A stretch of 64,000 bases of DNA from an uncultured Aquimarina sp. (GCA_937958985.1 CALGLV010000037.1:1-64000), one strand, 5' to 3'; counted from the first letter of the stretch, positions 45,377-54,347 are shown. Notes: generated by a model from the letters alone, not told the origin. Numbers and translations are program-made.

Positions 45377-45960
45377 TATACTAATGCTTTTTGAATTAAA
45401 GAAAGGCCTTTTTCGGAATAAGCTATTTTAAGCGCAGCTGCATGTCCATCTTCCGACATTTTTTTCCACGTTTTTTGAATAATATCAATTACTTTTTCAT
45501 CGGTATGTTTAGCGCTAAAAGCTTCGTAATAGTATTCAAGAAAAACCAAACAAATTACATCTTCAAGGGTTTGTGTTTCGTCGTCTCTTTTAAGTTGTTT
45601 TTTCTGAAGTAAAAAAGCAACACGGTCTATGGTTTCAGCATCAAAACCTAATTCCGATAAAATATCAGAGGCTTTTTTTGCATGGAATTTTTTAAGATCG
45701 GCACGCCATTTTAAATAACCTACACGATTCATTTCATAATCACTACGAGGACTTTCCCACCTACAAATATGTTGACAACGAGCAGCAAGTTGAAGTGATG
45801 TAGAAGCGGCTGGTTCAAAATTATTCAAAACCTTGGTCATACGTTGCCCGTATATTAACTCTTTTGGAATGTCTTTTCCGTCAACAACTTCGATATTGGG
45901 GTCTTTTGAATTAGCAAGATCAAAAGCTTGCAAAGCTTTTTCTGTAAGTATATTATCCAT
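45376..45960 (-). CDS. DUF4202-family protein
   Basis: The protein has 194 residues. It is cytoplasmic, with no signal or membrane helix. Conserved-looking segments are YGQRMTKVLNNF, LAARCQHICRWESPRSDYEMNRVGYLKWRADLKKFHA and VAFLLQKKQLKRDDETQTLEDVICLVFLEYY. I recognise it as DUF4202, a family I associate with nitrate and sulfate assimilation clusters. The conserved His, Cys and Asp residues suggest a metal-binding helical fold, which is inference. Its stop TAG shares the G with the kinase start GTG. Function unknown. Confidence 0.8.
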   Translation of the reverse strand: MDNILTEKALQAFDLANSKDPNIEVVDGKDIPKELIYGQRMTKVLNNFEPAASTSLQLAARCQHICRWESPRSDYEMNRVGYLKWRADLKKFHAKKASDILSELGFDAETIDRVAFLLQKKQLKRDDETQTLEDVICLVFLEYYYEAFSAKHTDEKVIDIIQKTWKKMSEDGHAAALKIAYSEKGLSLIQKALV

Positions 45961-45987
45961 AAAGCAAATTTAACAGAAAGTATGGCT

Positions 45988-46028
45988 TAAAAAAAGAAGA
46001 GACTGCTAAATCCAATTAGCAGCCTCTT
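45988..46028 (-). terminator. Terminator of the nirBD operon
   Basis: AAGAGGCTGCTAA pairs with TTAGCAGTCTCTT on the minus strand (one mismatch) and is followed by TCTTTTTTT. It lies 22 bp after nirD. Confidence 0.85.
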
Positions 46029-46049
46029 ATTAATTTTTTTGTATTTGAG

Positions 46050-46427
46050 TTATTCATCAAATCCAATAAGTACTTTATCACCTTCTATACGAACAGGGTA
46101 TGTAGCTATAGCATCCATATCACCATTTAAATTTTCTCCATTTTCAAGAGAAAAAGTTTTTTTATGTAAAGGACAAGCTACTTTAGGAGCTCCTTTATGA
46201 TCTCCAATCATACCTCTACTAAGTACCATTTCCATTTTATGCGGACATAAATTTTGGCAAGCATACCATTTGCCAATTCTATCAAAATTGAAAACAGCAA
46301 TTTGTTTTCCTTTATATTTTACACAAGCGCCTCCATCTTTAGGGAATGAAGATACATTAGCAGCTTCATACCAAACGGTAACATTCTCTATAGTTGTGGT
46401 TTTATATTGTTTTAGAATTTCTTCCAT
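46050..46427 (-). CDS. nirD: Nitrite reductase small subunit (Rieske-type NirD)
   Basis: The protein has 125 residues. The Rieske-like ligands are C61-P-H63 in NLCPHK and C85-PLH88 in VACPLHKKTF, though in NirD proteins they do not always hold a cluster. It partners NirB, which reduces nitrite to ammonium with NAD(P)H in the cytoplasm. It follows nirB with a 65-bp gap, and the operon ends at the hairpin just after it. Confidence 0.9.
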   Translation of the reverse strand: MEEILKQYKTTTIENVTVWYEAANVSSFPKDGGACVKYKGKQIAVFNFDRIGKWYACQNLCPHKMEMVLSRGMIGDHKGAPKVACPLHKKTFSLENGENLNGDMDAIATYPVRIEGDKVLIGFDE

Positions 46428-46492
46428 TTCTGATTCTTTTTTTAATTTCTCAAAGGAGAAAAAATTGTTTTTAGATTTAGGTTTTAGAAATC

Positions 46493-49012
46493 TTATTTCC
46501 AGTGTTGAGGCATTTTTTGATCCCTCAAAGGAACAAAAACTAAATTATCATCCGCTTCTTCACTATTTACAAAATGACTAAAACGACTCATCATTTCAGG
46601 ACTCTCAATAGCTTGTTTCCATTCGCATTCGAATTTGTTGACTAAAGTTGACATTTCCTTATCTAAATCATCAGCAATTCCAAGTTTGTCGTTAATTACG
46701 ATTTCTTTTAAATGCTCTATACCGCCATCTAAACGATCTAGCCAAGCGGCAGTACGTTGTAAGGGCTTAGCAGTACGCATATAATACATTAAAAAACGAT
46801 CGATGTATTTAATTACCGTTTCATTATCAATTTGCTCGGCAAGTAATTCAGCATGGCGTGGTGTAGCACCACCGTTTCCACCTACATATAAATTCCAGCC
46901 TCCGTCAACGGCAATTAAACCGAAATCTTTTCCTCTCGCCTCAGCACATTCACGAATACAACCCGATACACCACCTTTAATTTTATGGGGAGAACGCATA
47001 CCTCGGTAACGATTTTCAAGTTCAATACCAAAACTTACACTTTCGTCCATACCATAACGACACCAAGTAGAACCCACACAGGTCTTAACGGTTCTTAATG
47101 ATTTACCATAAGCATGTCCGCTTTCGAAACCATTATCAATTAATTCTTTCCAAATTTTAGGAAGTTGGTTTAAAGTAGCTCCGAAGAAATCAATACGTAC
47201 CCCACCAGTTATTTTAGTGTAGAGGTCGTATTTTTTACCGATTTCACCTAATATTATTAATTTTTCAGGAGTAATTTCTCCACCAGGAATACGAGGTACT
47301 ACTGAGTAAGTACCATTACGTTGTATGTTTGCTAAAAAACGATCGTTAGAATCTTGAATAGCATATTCTTTATTAGCAGTATCAGCATATATTGTTGCCA
47401 TTAAAGAAGCCACAAGTGGCTTACATAATTCGCAACCGTGTCCGCCGTTTCCATGCTTGTCTAATACTTCATTAAAGGTGGTGTATTCCTTAACCTGAAT
47501 TAAATCATATAATTCTTGACGGTTGTGGTCAAAATGTTCGCAAACACTGTCTTTTACCACTCTACCTAAAGATTTTAATGTAGCATCTACCAAATCTTTA
47601 ACCATAGGTTTACAACCTCCACAACCTGTACCTGCTTTTGTGCAGCCTACAACATCACCTAAATCATTAGCTTCACCACTTTCAATAGCGTTACAAATTT
47701 GACCTTTGGTTACGCTTTCGCAAGAACATATTTGAGCTTCGTCTGGTAAATCCATAACGTCACCTAACAATCCTTCGCCATCACCACCGCGGCTTCCTAA
47801 AATTAAATCTTCAGGATCTTCAGGTAATTTCATTCCATTACTATAAATCTGGAAAAGAGAATTGTAATCAGAAGAATCACCAACTAAAATACCACCTAAT
47901 AATTTTTTTCCGTTTTTAGTAACATTTATTTTTTTATAAACACCATTACGTTTGTTAACATAAGTAATTTCATCTACTGCTTCTTTAGCATCATTTAACG
48001 CATCACCAAAACTAGCTACTTCTGTACCAATTAGTTTTAATTGGGTAGACATATCTATATATTCAGGCATTGCGTTGTCTTTACCTACAATATTATCAAC
48101 GGCAACTTCCGCCATATCGTAACCAGGGGCAACCAAACCGTAAATCATGCTATTTAATAAAGCACATTCACCAATAGCAAAAATATTAGGATCTGAAGTT
48201 TGCATTTTTTGGTTAACAACAATACCACCACGAGTACCTACTTCTAAACCACATTCACGCGCCACTTCGTCTCTAGGGCGAATACCTGCCGACACAACAA
48301 GCATATCTACCTTTAATTCAGTATCATCTACATATTGTAATCCTTCAATTGCTTTATCACCTTGTATATGCTGTGTTTGTTTTGATAAGTGCACTTTTAG
48401 ACCTAAGCTTTCTATTTTAGCTTGAAGCATATCACTGGCTCCTTTGTCTAATTGTCTCGGCATTAAGCGAGGTGCAAATTCAACTACGTGTGCGTTTAAA
48501 CCTAAGTTTTTTACAGCATTGGCAGCTTCTAAACCTAAAAGACCACCACCTAAAACAGCAGCCTCAAGTTTACCTTCAGCTTTAAGCTTTTTAGCATAAG
48601 CTTCAGTAGCTTCTAAATCTTCTATAGTTCTGTACACAAAAACACCTTCTTTTTCGACTCCCGGAATAGGAGGTACGAAAGCAGAGGATCCTGTAGCTAA
48701 AACTAAGTAATCATAACTGTATTTAACTCCTCGGTGATTTGCAACCGTTTTATTTTCTCTATCAATTTCAGTAATCATTTCTGCTACATGTAAATCGATA
48801 TTATTTTCTTCATACCATGTTGCTGAAGACATACTTAAATCTTCTGCAGATTTACCATCGTAAAATTCACTTAAATGAACTCTGTCGTAGGCTCTGCGTG
48901 GTTCTTCTCCAAAAACGGTAAGTTTAAAATTGGCATAATTTTCATTAGCTACAAGTTTTTCGCAAAACTTATAACCTACCATTCCATTACCAATTACAAT
49001 TATATTTTTCAT
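46493..49012 (-). CDS. nirB: NAD(P)H nitrite reductase large subunit
   Basis: The protein has 839 residues, usual for NirB. An FAD/NAD-binding half (about 1-410: IVIGNGMVGYKFCEKL, VLATGSSAFVPPIPG, AVLGGGLLGLEAA, AIGECA) is followed by a BFD-type [2Fe-2S] domain (CSCESVTKGQIC, GCTKAGTGCGGCKP). The sulfite/nitrite reductase half follows, with the [4Fe-4S]-siroheme Cys in TCVGSTWC and SGCIRECAEARGKDFG. It makes six-electron reduction of nitrite to ammonium for assimilation. A TAAGTATTAATACTTA palindrome and a TACTTA-fused -7 box lie upstream. Confidence 0.95.
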   Translation of the reverse strand: MKNIIVIGNGMVGYKFCEKLVANENYANFKLTVFGEEPRRAYDRVHLSEFYDGKSAEDLSMSSATWYEENNIDLHVAEMITEIDRENKTVANHRGVKYSYDYLVLATGSSAFVPPIPGVEKEGVFVYRTIEDLEATEAYAKKLKAEGKLEAAVLGGGLLGLEAANAVKNLGLNAHVVEFAPRLMPRQLDKGASDMLQAKIESLGLKVHLSKQTQHIQGDKAIEGLQYVDDTELKVDMLVVSAGIRPRDEVARECGLEVGTRGGIVVNQKMQTSDPNIFAIGECALLNSMIYGLVAPGYDMAEVAVDNIVGKDNAMPEYIDMSTQLKLIGTEVASFGDALNDAKEAVDEITYVNKRNGVYKKINVTKNGKKLLGGILVGDSSDYNSLFQIYSNGMKLPEDPEDLILGSRGGDGEGLLGDVMDLPDEAQICSCESVTKGQICNAIESGEANDLGDVVGCTKAGTGCGGCKPMVKDLVDATLKSLGRVVKDSVCEHFDHNRQELYDLIQVKEYTTFNEVLDKHGNGGHGCELCKPLVASLMATIYADTANKEYAIQDSNDRFLANIQRNGTYSVVPRIPGGEITPEKLIILGEIGKKYDLYTKITGGVRIDFFGATLNQLPKIWKELIDNGFESGHAYGKSLRTVKTCVGSTWCRYGMDESVSFGIELENRYRGMRSPHKIKGGVSGCIRECAEARGKDFGLIAVDGGWNLYVGGNGGATPRHAELLAEQIDNETVIKYIDRFLMYYMRTAKPLQRTAAWLDRLDGGIEHLKEIVINDKLGIADDLDKEMSTLVNKFECEWKQAIESPEMMSRFSHFVNSEEADDNLVFVPLRDQKMPQHWK

Positions 49013-49031
49013 AGGGAAATGTTTACTTCAA

Positions 49032-49076
49032 CAAAAATAAGTATATTATCTTAAAATAACTAAGTATTAATACTTA
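49032..49076 (-). promoter_or_regulatory. nirBD promoter with palindromic operator
   Basis: On the minus strand the perfect palindrome TAAGTATTAATACTTA (49061-49076) precedes a composite ATACTTATTTTTG (49032-49044), in which the half-site ATACTTA overlaps the -7 box TATTTTTG. The TACTTA starts are 23 bp apart. The ATG is 20 bp after the -7 box. Confidence 0.75.
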
Positions 49077-49088
49077 ATTTATTATGTG

Positions 49089-50486
49089 TTATGTCAGTTG
49101 AACTTTTAAATTTGAGGATGCTTCTTTTTCATCTTCTGTTGAGAATTTTATAGCTAATGATACTAAAGCAGTACCTATAACAAGAAAACCGATAATCATA
49201 TAGCCACTTGAAACAGCGCTAGATGAAGCTAAAGATTGAGCAGCTTCAACAACTTGCTCGCTAGCACCTTGGTTACTTAAAATAGCTTCTTTTTCGGCTA
49301 AAGCAGATTTAGATTTTAATAAAATAGCTGCTAAAAAAGCACCTACATTACCACCTGCTCCTACAATACCACTTATAGATCCAATTGCCTTTTTGTTAAT
49401 AAACGGTACCACAGAAAATGTAGCCCCTTCTGCCATTTGAACAGATAAACTAAATCCGATTAAAAATATAAAGGCTACAATAAAATTAGTACCGGCAGAA
49501 GAAAAGCAAGTAAGCATAATTCCTTCAACCACTAAAATACCAGCCAAGAATAATACACGCCCTCGAAGCCCTTTAGAGTTTCCAAATTTATCTCCAAAAT
49601 AACCACCAAGTGTTCTTGCAAAAATATTCATTAATGCAAATGATAAAACTAAGTTACCAGCAGTTGTTCTTTTTAGATTAAAGGTGTTTTGAAGGTAATC
49701 GTCCATGGTTCCGTAAACGGTTAATTCCATGCCAAAACACGATGCATATACTACAAATAAAATCCATACTCTATAGTCTTTTATTGCAGAAGAAAAGCTA
49801 GCTTCATCTTTTTTAGTCTTGGGGAGTTTTCCTTCAGCTCTTAAGTCAGCATAATTTCCTTCGGGAGTATCTTGAGTAAAATAAAAATAAACGATACCCA
49901 TAAGGAAACAAATACATCCCGCGATAATCATGGAATACCTCCATGCATCTTCTTGCGCAATTCCAAAGCTAATAACGACTGCAGCAATTAAAGGCATTCC
50001 TAAACGGTTGGCACCACCACCTAAATTACCCCATCCGGCCGATGTTGCATTTGCGGTTCCTACAATGTTCGGAGCAAACATTAATGTGGTATGAAATTGA
50101 GTAATCACAAAGGAAGCTCCTATAAATCCTATAAATAATCTACAAATTAAAAATTGAAGAGGAGTTTGTACAAAACCTATTGCAATTACAGGTAAAGCAC
50201 CAATTATAAGTAACCAAGTATAACAAAGTCTAGGGCCATATTTGTCGCACAACTTACCTATTAAAAGTCGCGCAAAAACGGTACCAGTAACTGCTAAAAT
50301 TATGGAATTCCATTTTTGATCTGGAGTCATCCCAAGATCTTTAACAACGTAAGGCATAAAAGGAACAATTCCGAACCAAGAGAAAAAGCATAGGAAAAAT
50401 GCAATAGAAGTAATCCAAAATGTACGGGTTGGAATAGTTTTAAAATTAAGTAATTGTAGTTTTGTGGCTTTTGTAGCTGTATTCAT
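49089..50486 (-). CDS. Nitrate/nitrite transporter, NarK/NasA-type MFS protein
   Basis: The protein has 465 residues and twelve helices. Family marks are FFSWFGIVPFMPYVVKDLGMTPDQ near helix 1 and AGWGNLGGGANRLGMP, a Gly-rich nitrate signature seen in NarK/NasA. A second signature, GIVGAGGNVGAFLAAILL, lies in the later half. It moves nitrate and/or nitrite across the inner membrane. The stop lies 76 bp upstream of nirB with no terminator between, so readthrough into nirB is possible beside the internal promoter. Confidence 0.9.
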   Translation of the reverse strand: MNTATKATKLQLLNFKTIPTRTFWITSIAFFLCFFSWFGIVPFMPYVVKDLGMTPDQKWNSIILAVTGTVFARLLIGKLCDKYGPRLCYTWLLIIGALPVIAIGFVQTPLQFLICRLFIGFIGASFVITQFHTTLMFAPNIVGTANATSAGWGNLGGGANRLGMPLIAAVVISFGIAQEDAWRYSMIIAGCICFLMGIVYFYFTQDTPEGNYADLRAEGKLPKTKKDEASFSSAIKDYRVWILFVVYASCFGMELTVYGTMDDYLQNTFNLKRTTAGNLVLSFALMNIFARTLGGYFGDKFGNSKGLRGRVLFLAGILVVEGIMLTCFSSAGTNFIVAFIFLIGFSLSVQMAEGATFSVVPFINKKAIGSISGIVGAGGNVGAFLAAILLKSKSALAEKEAILSNQGASEQVVEAAQSLASSSAVSSGYMIIGFLVIGTALVSLAIKFSTEDEKEASSNLKVQLT

Positions 50487-50514
50487 TTTTTAGGGAGTTT
50501 GAATATTAAGTCAG

Positions 50515-50557
50515 CGAAAGTAAGTATTTAATTCAGATAGCTAAGTATGTGTACGTA
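50515..50557 (-). promoter_or_regulatory. narK-type gene promoter with degenerate operator
   Basis: The minus strand has ATACTTACTTTCG, the half-site fused to a near -7 box (TACTTTCG at 50515-50522). Upstream is a degenerate palindrome TACGTACACATACTTA (50542-50557, 12 of 16 matches). The TACTTA starts are 21 bp apart, about two helical turns. A further half-site lies at 50565-50572. Confidence 0.6.
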
Positions 50558-50577
50558 ATTAAATTAAGTATTGGTAA

Positions 50578-50616
50578 TAAAAAAAGCAGGCTACTCATTA
50601 CGAATAGCCTGCTTTT
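50578..50616 (-). terminator. Terminator of the porin gene
   Basis: AAAGCAGGCTA pairs with TAGCCTGCTTT (11 bp; 50583-50593 and 50605-50615), followed on the minus strand by a run of T. Confidence 0.9.
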
Positions 50617-50636
50617 AAAGTTATTAAGTATTTTTA

Positions 50637-52097
50637 TTACTTAGTTTCTACAGGTTTTTTCCATTTAAATAAGTTAGGTTTTATGGTTAACATAACCCAA
50701 CCCCAGTTTTGAACACTGTCAGCTTCTAAAGCAACATTACTTCCTCTACTAGCTCTAGCGTCAGCAAAATCACTATTCAAGAAAGACTGTGAATAACCTA
50801 CTTTTACATTAGCATAGCTATTAATTTTTTGAATGTAAACTAAATCAATAGAGGTTCCTATATATCCATCATATACAGCTCCTTCAGCAGCAGTAGAAAA
50901 ATAATGAAGTTTCGTAACTAGCTTAGATTTTTCTCCAGTTTTAAAAACTGCTTTAGCGTTAAGATCAATTAAACCTTCTGCATTTGCATGTCTACCTACA
51001 AAGAAGAAATCTTGGAATCCATTAAATTTGTGATTAGTTCCAAATAGAGGAAAAAACGCTTCTTGATCATCACTATCAAGATCATTACCACTCAAAATTT
51101 CAAATCCTAAACCAAGTAGTGTTGTACCTGTTTTGTAGGTTGCATTAGCTGCTATATCAAAAGCATTAACTTTAGTTCCAGCACTTCCTATTTCTCCAAA
51201 TTGGTAGTATCCACTAAAATCTAAACCAAATTTACCATCTTTATATTTTCCATAAATACCTGTGGTTTGTCTAGAGTTTACTCCAGGAACAGATGAAGTT
51301 GATGTAACCGCATCGGAAGCTTCAACAGCTTCAACAGCTTCTGTAATAATTATTTCTTGCGGTACGTTAGCATCGTCAGTAATTGTTGTTGTTACAGCAG
51401 GTATTGCATCAACAGCCTCTACAGCAGGTGATACAACTGTTGTTGCACTATCTTGGAATTGGTTACTCATAAACAAGAAGCTACCAGAAAACTTATCGCT
51501 AAATTTTTTGTTTATATGTAAAAATTGCATTGCTTTATATTGAAATACTGGTTGTGCAGCTCCTGAGGGAGTGAAAACGTTATTAAAGTTGTTAGGACCA
51601 TTCTGATTAAAAGCGAATCCAATGTCCATTTTAAAACCATCTTTATTATATTTTAGTAAAGCCGCATCGTGAGTTCTCTGTTGGTCAGCCCAGCCTAAAG
51701 CTCCTAATATACGTTGGTCGTCGTAGCTTAAGAACTGTCTACCTACTTTAGTAGCCCATCCTTTTCCAAGTCCAATTTGCGCCCAAGCTCTATTTACTCT
51801 AAAACCTCTACCACTACCACTACCGTCATCGGTTGATAATTGTGATCTATCTCCCCAAACACTAGTATCTTGTAGGTCTAAAAAAGTAGTGATTTTAGAA
51901 TCAGAATATTTTACTAATAAGGATGAGCGTTGAAAAACAAATGAAGAACCTTCAGCGTCTTTAGGAAGTACATCTTGAAAACCATGACGGTATTCAAATC
52001 GAGGTCTAATCATAGCATCAATACTTAATTCTTGTGCTGTAACACTAAAAAAACCTAAACCTGATAAGGCTCCTATAAGTAATTTTGATTTTTTCAT
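50637..52097 (-). CDS. Outer-membrane porin (alginate-export-like beta-barrel)
   Basis: The protein has 486 residues with a signal peptide ending at FFSVTAQ. Barrel features are RPRFEYRHGFQDVL, FLDLQDTSVWGDRSQLS, FRVNRAWAQIGLGKGWATKVGRQFLSYDDQRILGALGWADQQRTHDA, and an aromatic C-terminal strand. This matches the alginate_export-type family often found beside nitrate genes in Bacteroidetes. It probably lets nitrate or nitrite through the outer membrane. An unusual low-complexity insert (about residues 217-272, repeats of AVEAVDAIPAV and AVEAVEASDAV) sits in what should be an external loop. Confidence 0.8.
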   Translation of the reverse strand: MKKSKLLIGALSGLGFFSVTAQELSIDAMIRPRFEYRHGFQDVLPKDAEGSSFVFQRSSLLVKYSDSKITTFLDLQDTSVWGDRSQLSTDDGSGSGRGFRVNRAWAQIGLGKGWATKVGRQFLSYDDQRILGALGWADQQRTHDAALLKYNKDGFKMDIGFAFNQNGPNNFNNVFTPSGAAQPVFQYKAMQFLHINKKFSDKFSGSFLFMSNQFQDSATTVVSPAVEAVDAIPAVTTTITDDANVPQEIIITEAVEAVEASDAVTSTSSVPGVNSRQTTGIYGKYKDGKFGLDFSGYYQFGEIGSAGTKVNAFDIAANATYKTGTTLLGLGFEILSGNDLDSDDQEAFFPLFGTNHKFNGFQDFFFVGRHANAEGLIDLNAKAVFKTGEKSKLVTKLHYFSTAAEGAVYDGYIGTSIDLVYIQKINSYANVKVGYSQSFLNSDFADARASRGSNVALEADSVQNWGWVMLTIKPNLFKWKKPVETK

Positions 52098-52131
52098 AAA
52101 TAATAGTTTAATAGTTTGAAAGAATGTTTTA

Positions 52132-52170
52132 CAAATGTAAGTATAAATACTTAGTTAATACTTAAGTATT
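52132..52170 (-). promoter_or_regulatory. Porin promoter with two overlapping palindromes
   Basis: The -7 box TACATTTG (minus, 52132-52139) is fused to a half-site (ATACTTACATTTG). The palindrome TAAGTATTTATACTTA spans 52138-52153 (minus orientation) and AATACTTAAGTATT spans 52157-52170. A site at the spacing seen before nrtA also aligns (11 of 16). Confidence 0.7.
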
Positions 52171-52384
52171 GTTAAATAATTTTACATTTAATTTTTAATT
52201 AATTGATATTTAAGTATTTATGAGTGTTGTTTTTTTTGTGTGTACTTAGTTTTTGCTTGGTAGAAAGCAAAAAAAACGAATAACAATACTCTTAAAAGTT
52301 GTTTCTTTAGTAAGAAAATCTTGCCTTTTGTTTAAATAAAATAATCTCATGCATATAATAGATGAAAAAATTTCATATCTTGAT
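52171..52384. other. Spacer between divergent porin and regulator genes
   Basis: This part of the 321-bp gap is AT-rich. It holds one extra half-site TAAGTATT (52211-52218). I see no open frame or strong hairpin. Confidence 0.5.
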
Positions 52385-52401
52385 ATACTTAGTTATTTTT
52401 G
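52385..52401 (+). promoter_or_regulatory. Promoter of the NarL-type regulator gene
   Basis: A half-site ATACTTA (52385-52391) immediately precedes TATTTTTG (52394-52401). No full palindrome is present. The ATG is 17 bp downstream. Confidence 0.5.
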
Positions 52402-52418
52402 TTTAAATATTAATTTCA

Positions 52419-53129
52419 ATGAGCAGTATGTATAGAATTTTATTGGTTGACGATCACTCTTTGGTTAGGGATGGTATTAAATCTTTATTGGCTGACGTGT
52501 CTGGTATGGAGGTAGTCGGAGAAGCTTCAAATGGAGAAGAGGCTATTCAAGTTACAGAAAACTTAAAGCCAGACTTAGTTATTTGCGATATACGTATGCC
52601 TATAAAAAATGGTATTGAGGCGGTTTCTGAAATGTCCAAATCAATTTTAGGGACTAAGTATATTATGTTATCGATGCACGATTCGGAAGAATACATAATT
52701 CAATCGGTACAAGCAGGCGCTCATGGTTACTTATTAAAAGATGCTGGAAAAGAAGAGTTTTTAAAAGCAATACATACTGTTAAAGATGGCGGTAAGTATT
52801 ATAGCGGAGATGTATCTTCAATATTAGTAAACAGTTTATTGGAAGGAGGGAGTTCTAAGTTCTCAAACACATTAACCAAGACTGAGCTGCAAATAGATTC
52901 TAAAAAAGAAGAGAATATTGATACTACGGCTAATTATAGTTTAACAAAAAGAGAGCACCAAATATTAGAAAAAGCGGTTGCAGGCTATAGTAATAGAGAA
53001 ATTGCGGAGGCTTTAGGTATTAGTAAAAGAACTACTGAGGTACATCGCTTTAATTTAATGAAGAAATTAAATGTTAAAAATATTTTGGACTTAAGTAATA
53101 AAGCCAGGAAATTTGGATTAATTGAATAG
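52419..53129 (+). CDS. NarL/FixJ-type response regulator
   Basis: The protein has 236 residues. The receiver domain covers 1-120 with the acidic pair DD (11-12), phospho-acceptor D57 (VICDIRMP) and K107 (YLLKD). The LuxR-type helix-turn-helix covers about 172-230 (LTKREHQILEKAVAGYSNREIAEALGISKRTTEVHRFNLMKKL). It lies divergent from the porin gene inside the nitrate island and is the only regulator there, so it is the best candidate to bind the TACTTA sites and to be phosphorylated by the P-box kinase. A half-site adjoins its own -7 box, which suggests autoregulation. Confidence 0.85.
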   Translation: MSSMYRILLVDDHSLVRDGIKSLLADVSGMEVVGEASNGEEAIQVTENLKPDLVICDIRMPIKNGIEAVSEMSKSILGTKYIMLSMHDSEEYIIQSVQAGAHGYLLKDAGKEEFLKAIHTVKDGGKYYSGDVSSILVNSLLEGGSSKFSNTLTKTELQIDSKKEENIDTTANYSLTKREHQILEKAVAGYSNREIAEALGISKRTTEVHRFNLMKKLNVKNILDLSNKARKFGLIE

Positions 53130-53152
53130 TAATTTTTTAATTTCAAACATAT

Positions 53153-53191
53153 AAAAAGCCCCTATTTTAATATTAAAATAGGGGCTTTTTT
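53153..53191. terminator. Bidirectional terminator between the regulator and the first P-box gene
   Basis: AAAAAGCCCCTATTTTAA (53153-53170) and its near-perfect complement up to 53191 form a long stem with T runs on both strands, between convergent genes. Confidence 0.9.
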
Positions 53192-53227
53192 GAGAGAAAA
53201 ATTTAATATTCAATGGGGTGAAATGTA

Positions 53228-54049
53228 TTATATACTAGCTAACTCTTCGTATTCAGAAGTTAATATTCTGAAAAGTTTGTTTAATTTATTAGTAGTGGTA
53301 TAAATAGTATTCATAGTAGGCTTACCATCTAAAAAATCGGTTTTGTTGGTGCGGATATCATCAAAAGCAATTAAGGCATCATTAATTATTCTAACAGTAA
53401 GCGGGTTATTTACGTTTGTTTTTAAAAGAACAATTAATTGTTTATCCAGTCTCTCCATAACTGATTTAAGAGTGCCTAGTATTTTTTGATTTTGCTCAGG
53501 AGCAATAATATTTATTTTTTGAGCTACAAAATACAAACACAAGCGTTCCGAAGACACTTCTTGTTTTTCGCTAATTTCTAATAAATTTTCAATACTTGAA
53601 TTCGAGGAGTTAAAAGAATCATTAGCTTCGGCTTTGAATGCACTATATACTAAATGTGATTTTTTTAATAGAACGTTAGATAATTCAACTACTTCATTCA
53701 AATTTTTAGTTGTTGGTTTAATAGTCACGTTTTTCTTAAGGGCATACCATGCTACAGCTTCTTTTGTAATAATATTATTAGCAATAGGTGAAAATTCGTT
53801 GGGACCTTCAGTTTGTAATACATTAAGATTGTTCTCAAAAAGAATAATACTTGTTTTTATTTCAGACCTTATTTGATAGAAGTTAGCTCCGTAAGCCAAC
53901 AACAAATAAGATTTAGCAATTTTTTGAGATAAAACGCGTTGCTCTCTTGCGATATCAATCAAATTACTTTTCATATTATTCGCAAAAAGAGAAGTTCCGC
54001 TAATAAGAAGAAAAGAAAAGGAGGCAATAAGTTTAAGTGTTGCTTTCAT
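53228..54049 (-). CDS. Secreted PilJ/NarX-like P-box protein, second module degenerate
   Basis: The protein has 273 residues with a signal peptide ending near GTSLFANN and no other membrane helix, so it should be periplasmic. The N-terminal module has the P-box LIDIAREQRVLSQKIAKSY (about 31-49), similar to the kinase sensor. A second copy near residue 155 reads LLEISEKQEVSSERLCLYF and has lost the Arg-Met pair. There is no kinase, HAMP or chemotaxis domain. It may bind nitrate/nitrite in the periplasm, as a ligand buffer or co-sensor, but this is inference. I found no operator palindrome before it. Confidence 0.75.
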   Translation of the reverse strand: MKATLKLIASFSFLLISGTSLFANNMKSNLIDIAREQRVLSQKIAKSYLLLAYGANFYQIRSEIKTSIILFENNLNVLQTEGPNEFSPIANNIITKEAVAWYALKKNVTIKPTTKNLNEVVELSNVLLKKSHLVYSAFKAEANDSFNSSNSSIENLLEISEKQEVSSERLCLYFVAQKINIIAPEQNQKILGTLKSVMERLDKQLIVLLKTNVNNPLTVRIINDALIAFDDIRTNKTDFLDGKPTMNTIYTTTNKLNKLFRILTSEYEELASI

Positions 54050-54281
54050 ATCTAAATATTATTAGGTTACAATGTAAAGATAACACATTTTTACATTTAA
54101 ACCTTGTTTTTAACACTTAATCGAGTACTACAACATTATAGTTGTTTTTTGTTTTGTATTAAAAAAACCATAATGTAGGAATAAACCTACTTTTTAGTTA
54201 GTTGTTGGAATTATTATAGTTTTTATGAGTATTTAAGGGGGCATATGTAATTTTATACTACCTTGTTAAGGTTATTTAAAT
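54050..54281. other. Spacer upstream of the first P-box gene
   Basis: The stretch is AT-rich. I see no full palindrome, no clear TAnnTTTG for the downstream gene and no open frame. The next gene's terminator begins at 54282. Confidence 0.4.
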
Positions 54282-54323
54282 AAAAAAAACATCTAATTAG
54301 CTAAAAGCAATTAGATGTTTTTT
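54282..54323 (-). terminator. Terminator of the second P-box gene
   Basis: AAAAAACATCTAATT (54284-54298) and AATTAGATGTTTTTT (54309-54323) form a perfect 15-bp stem, with a T run on the minus strand. Confidence 0.9.
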
Positions 54324-54347
54324 AAGTGAGTTTTTCTTTATGATTTT

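Noticed and set aside
45965-45972. TAAATTTG on the minus strand just before DUF4202
   Set aside because: It matches TAnnTTTG but lies only 4 bp from the ATG, in AT-rich DNA. Near-leaderless transcripts are possible here, so it is not excluded, but support is too thin to list.
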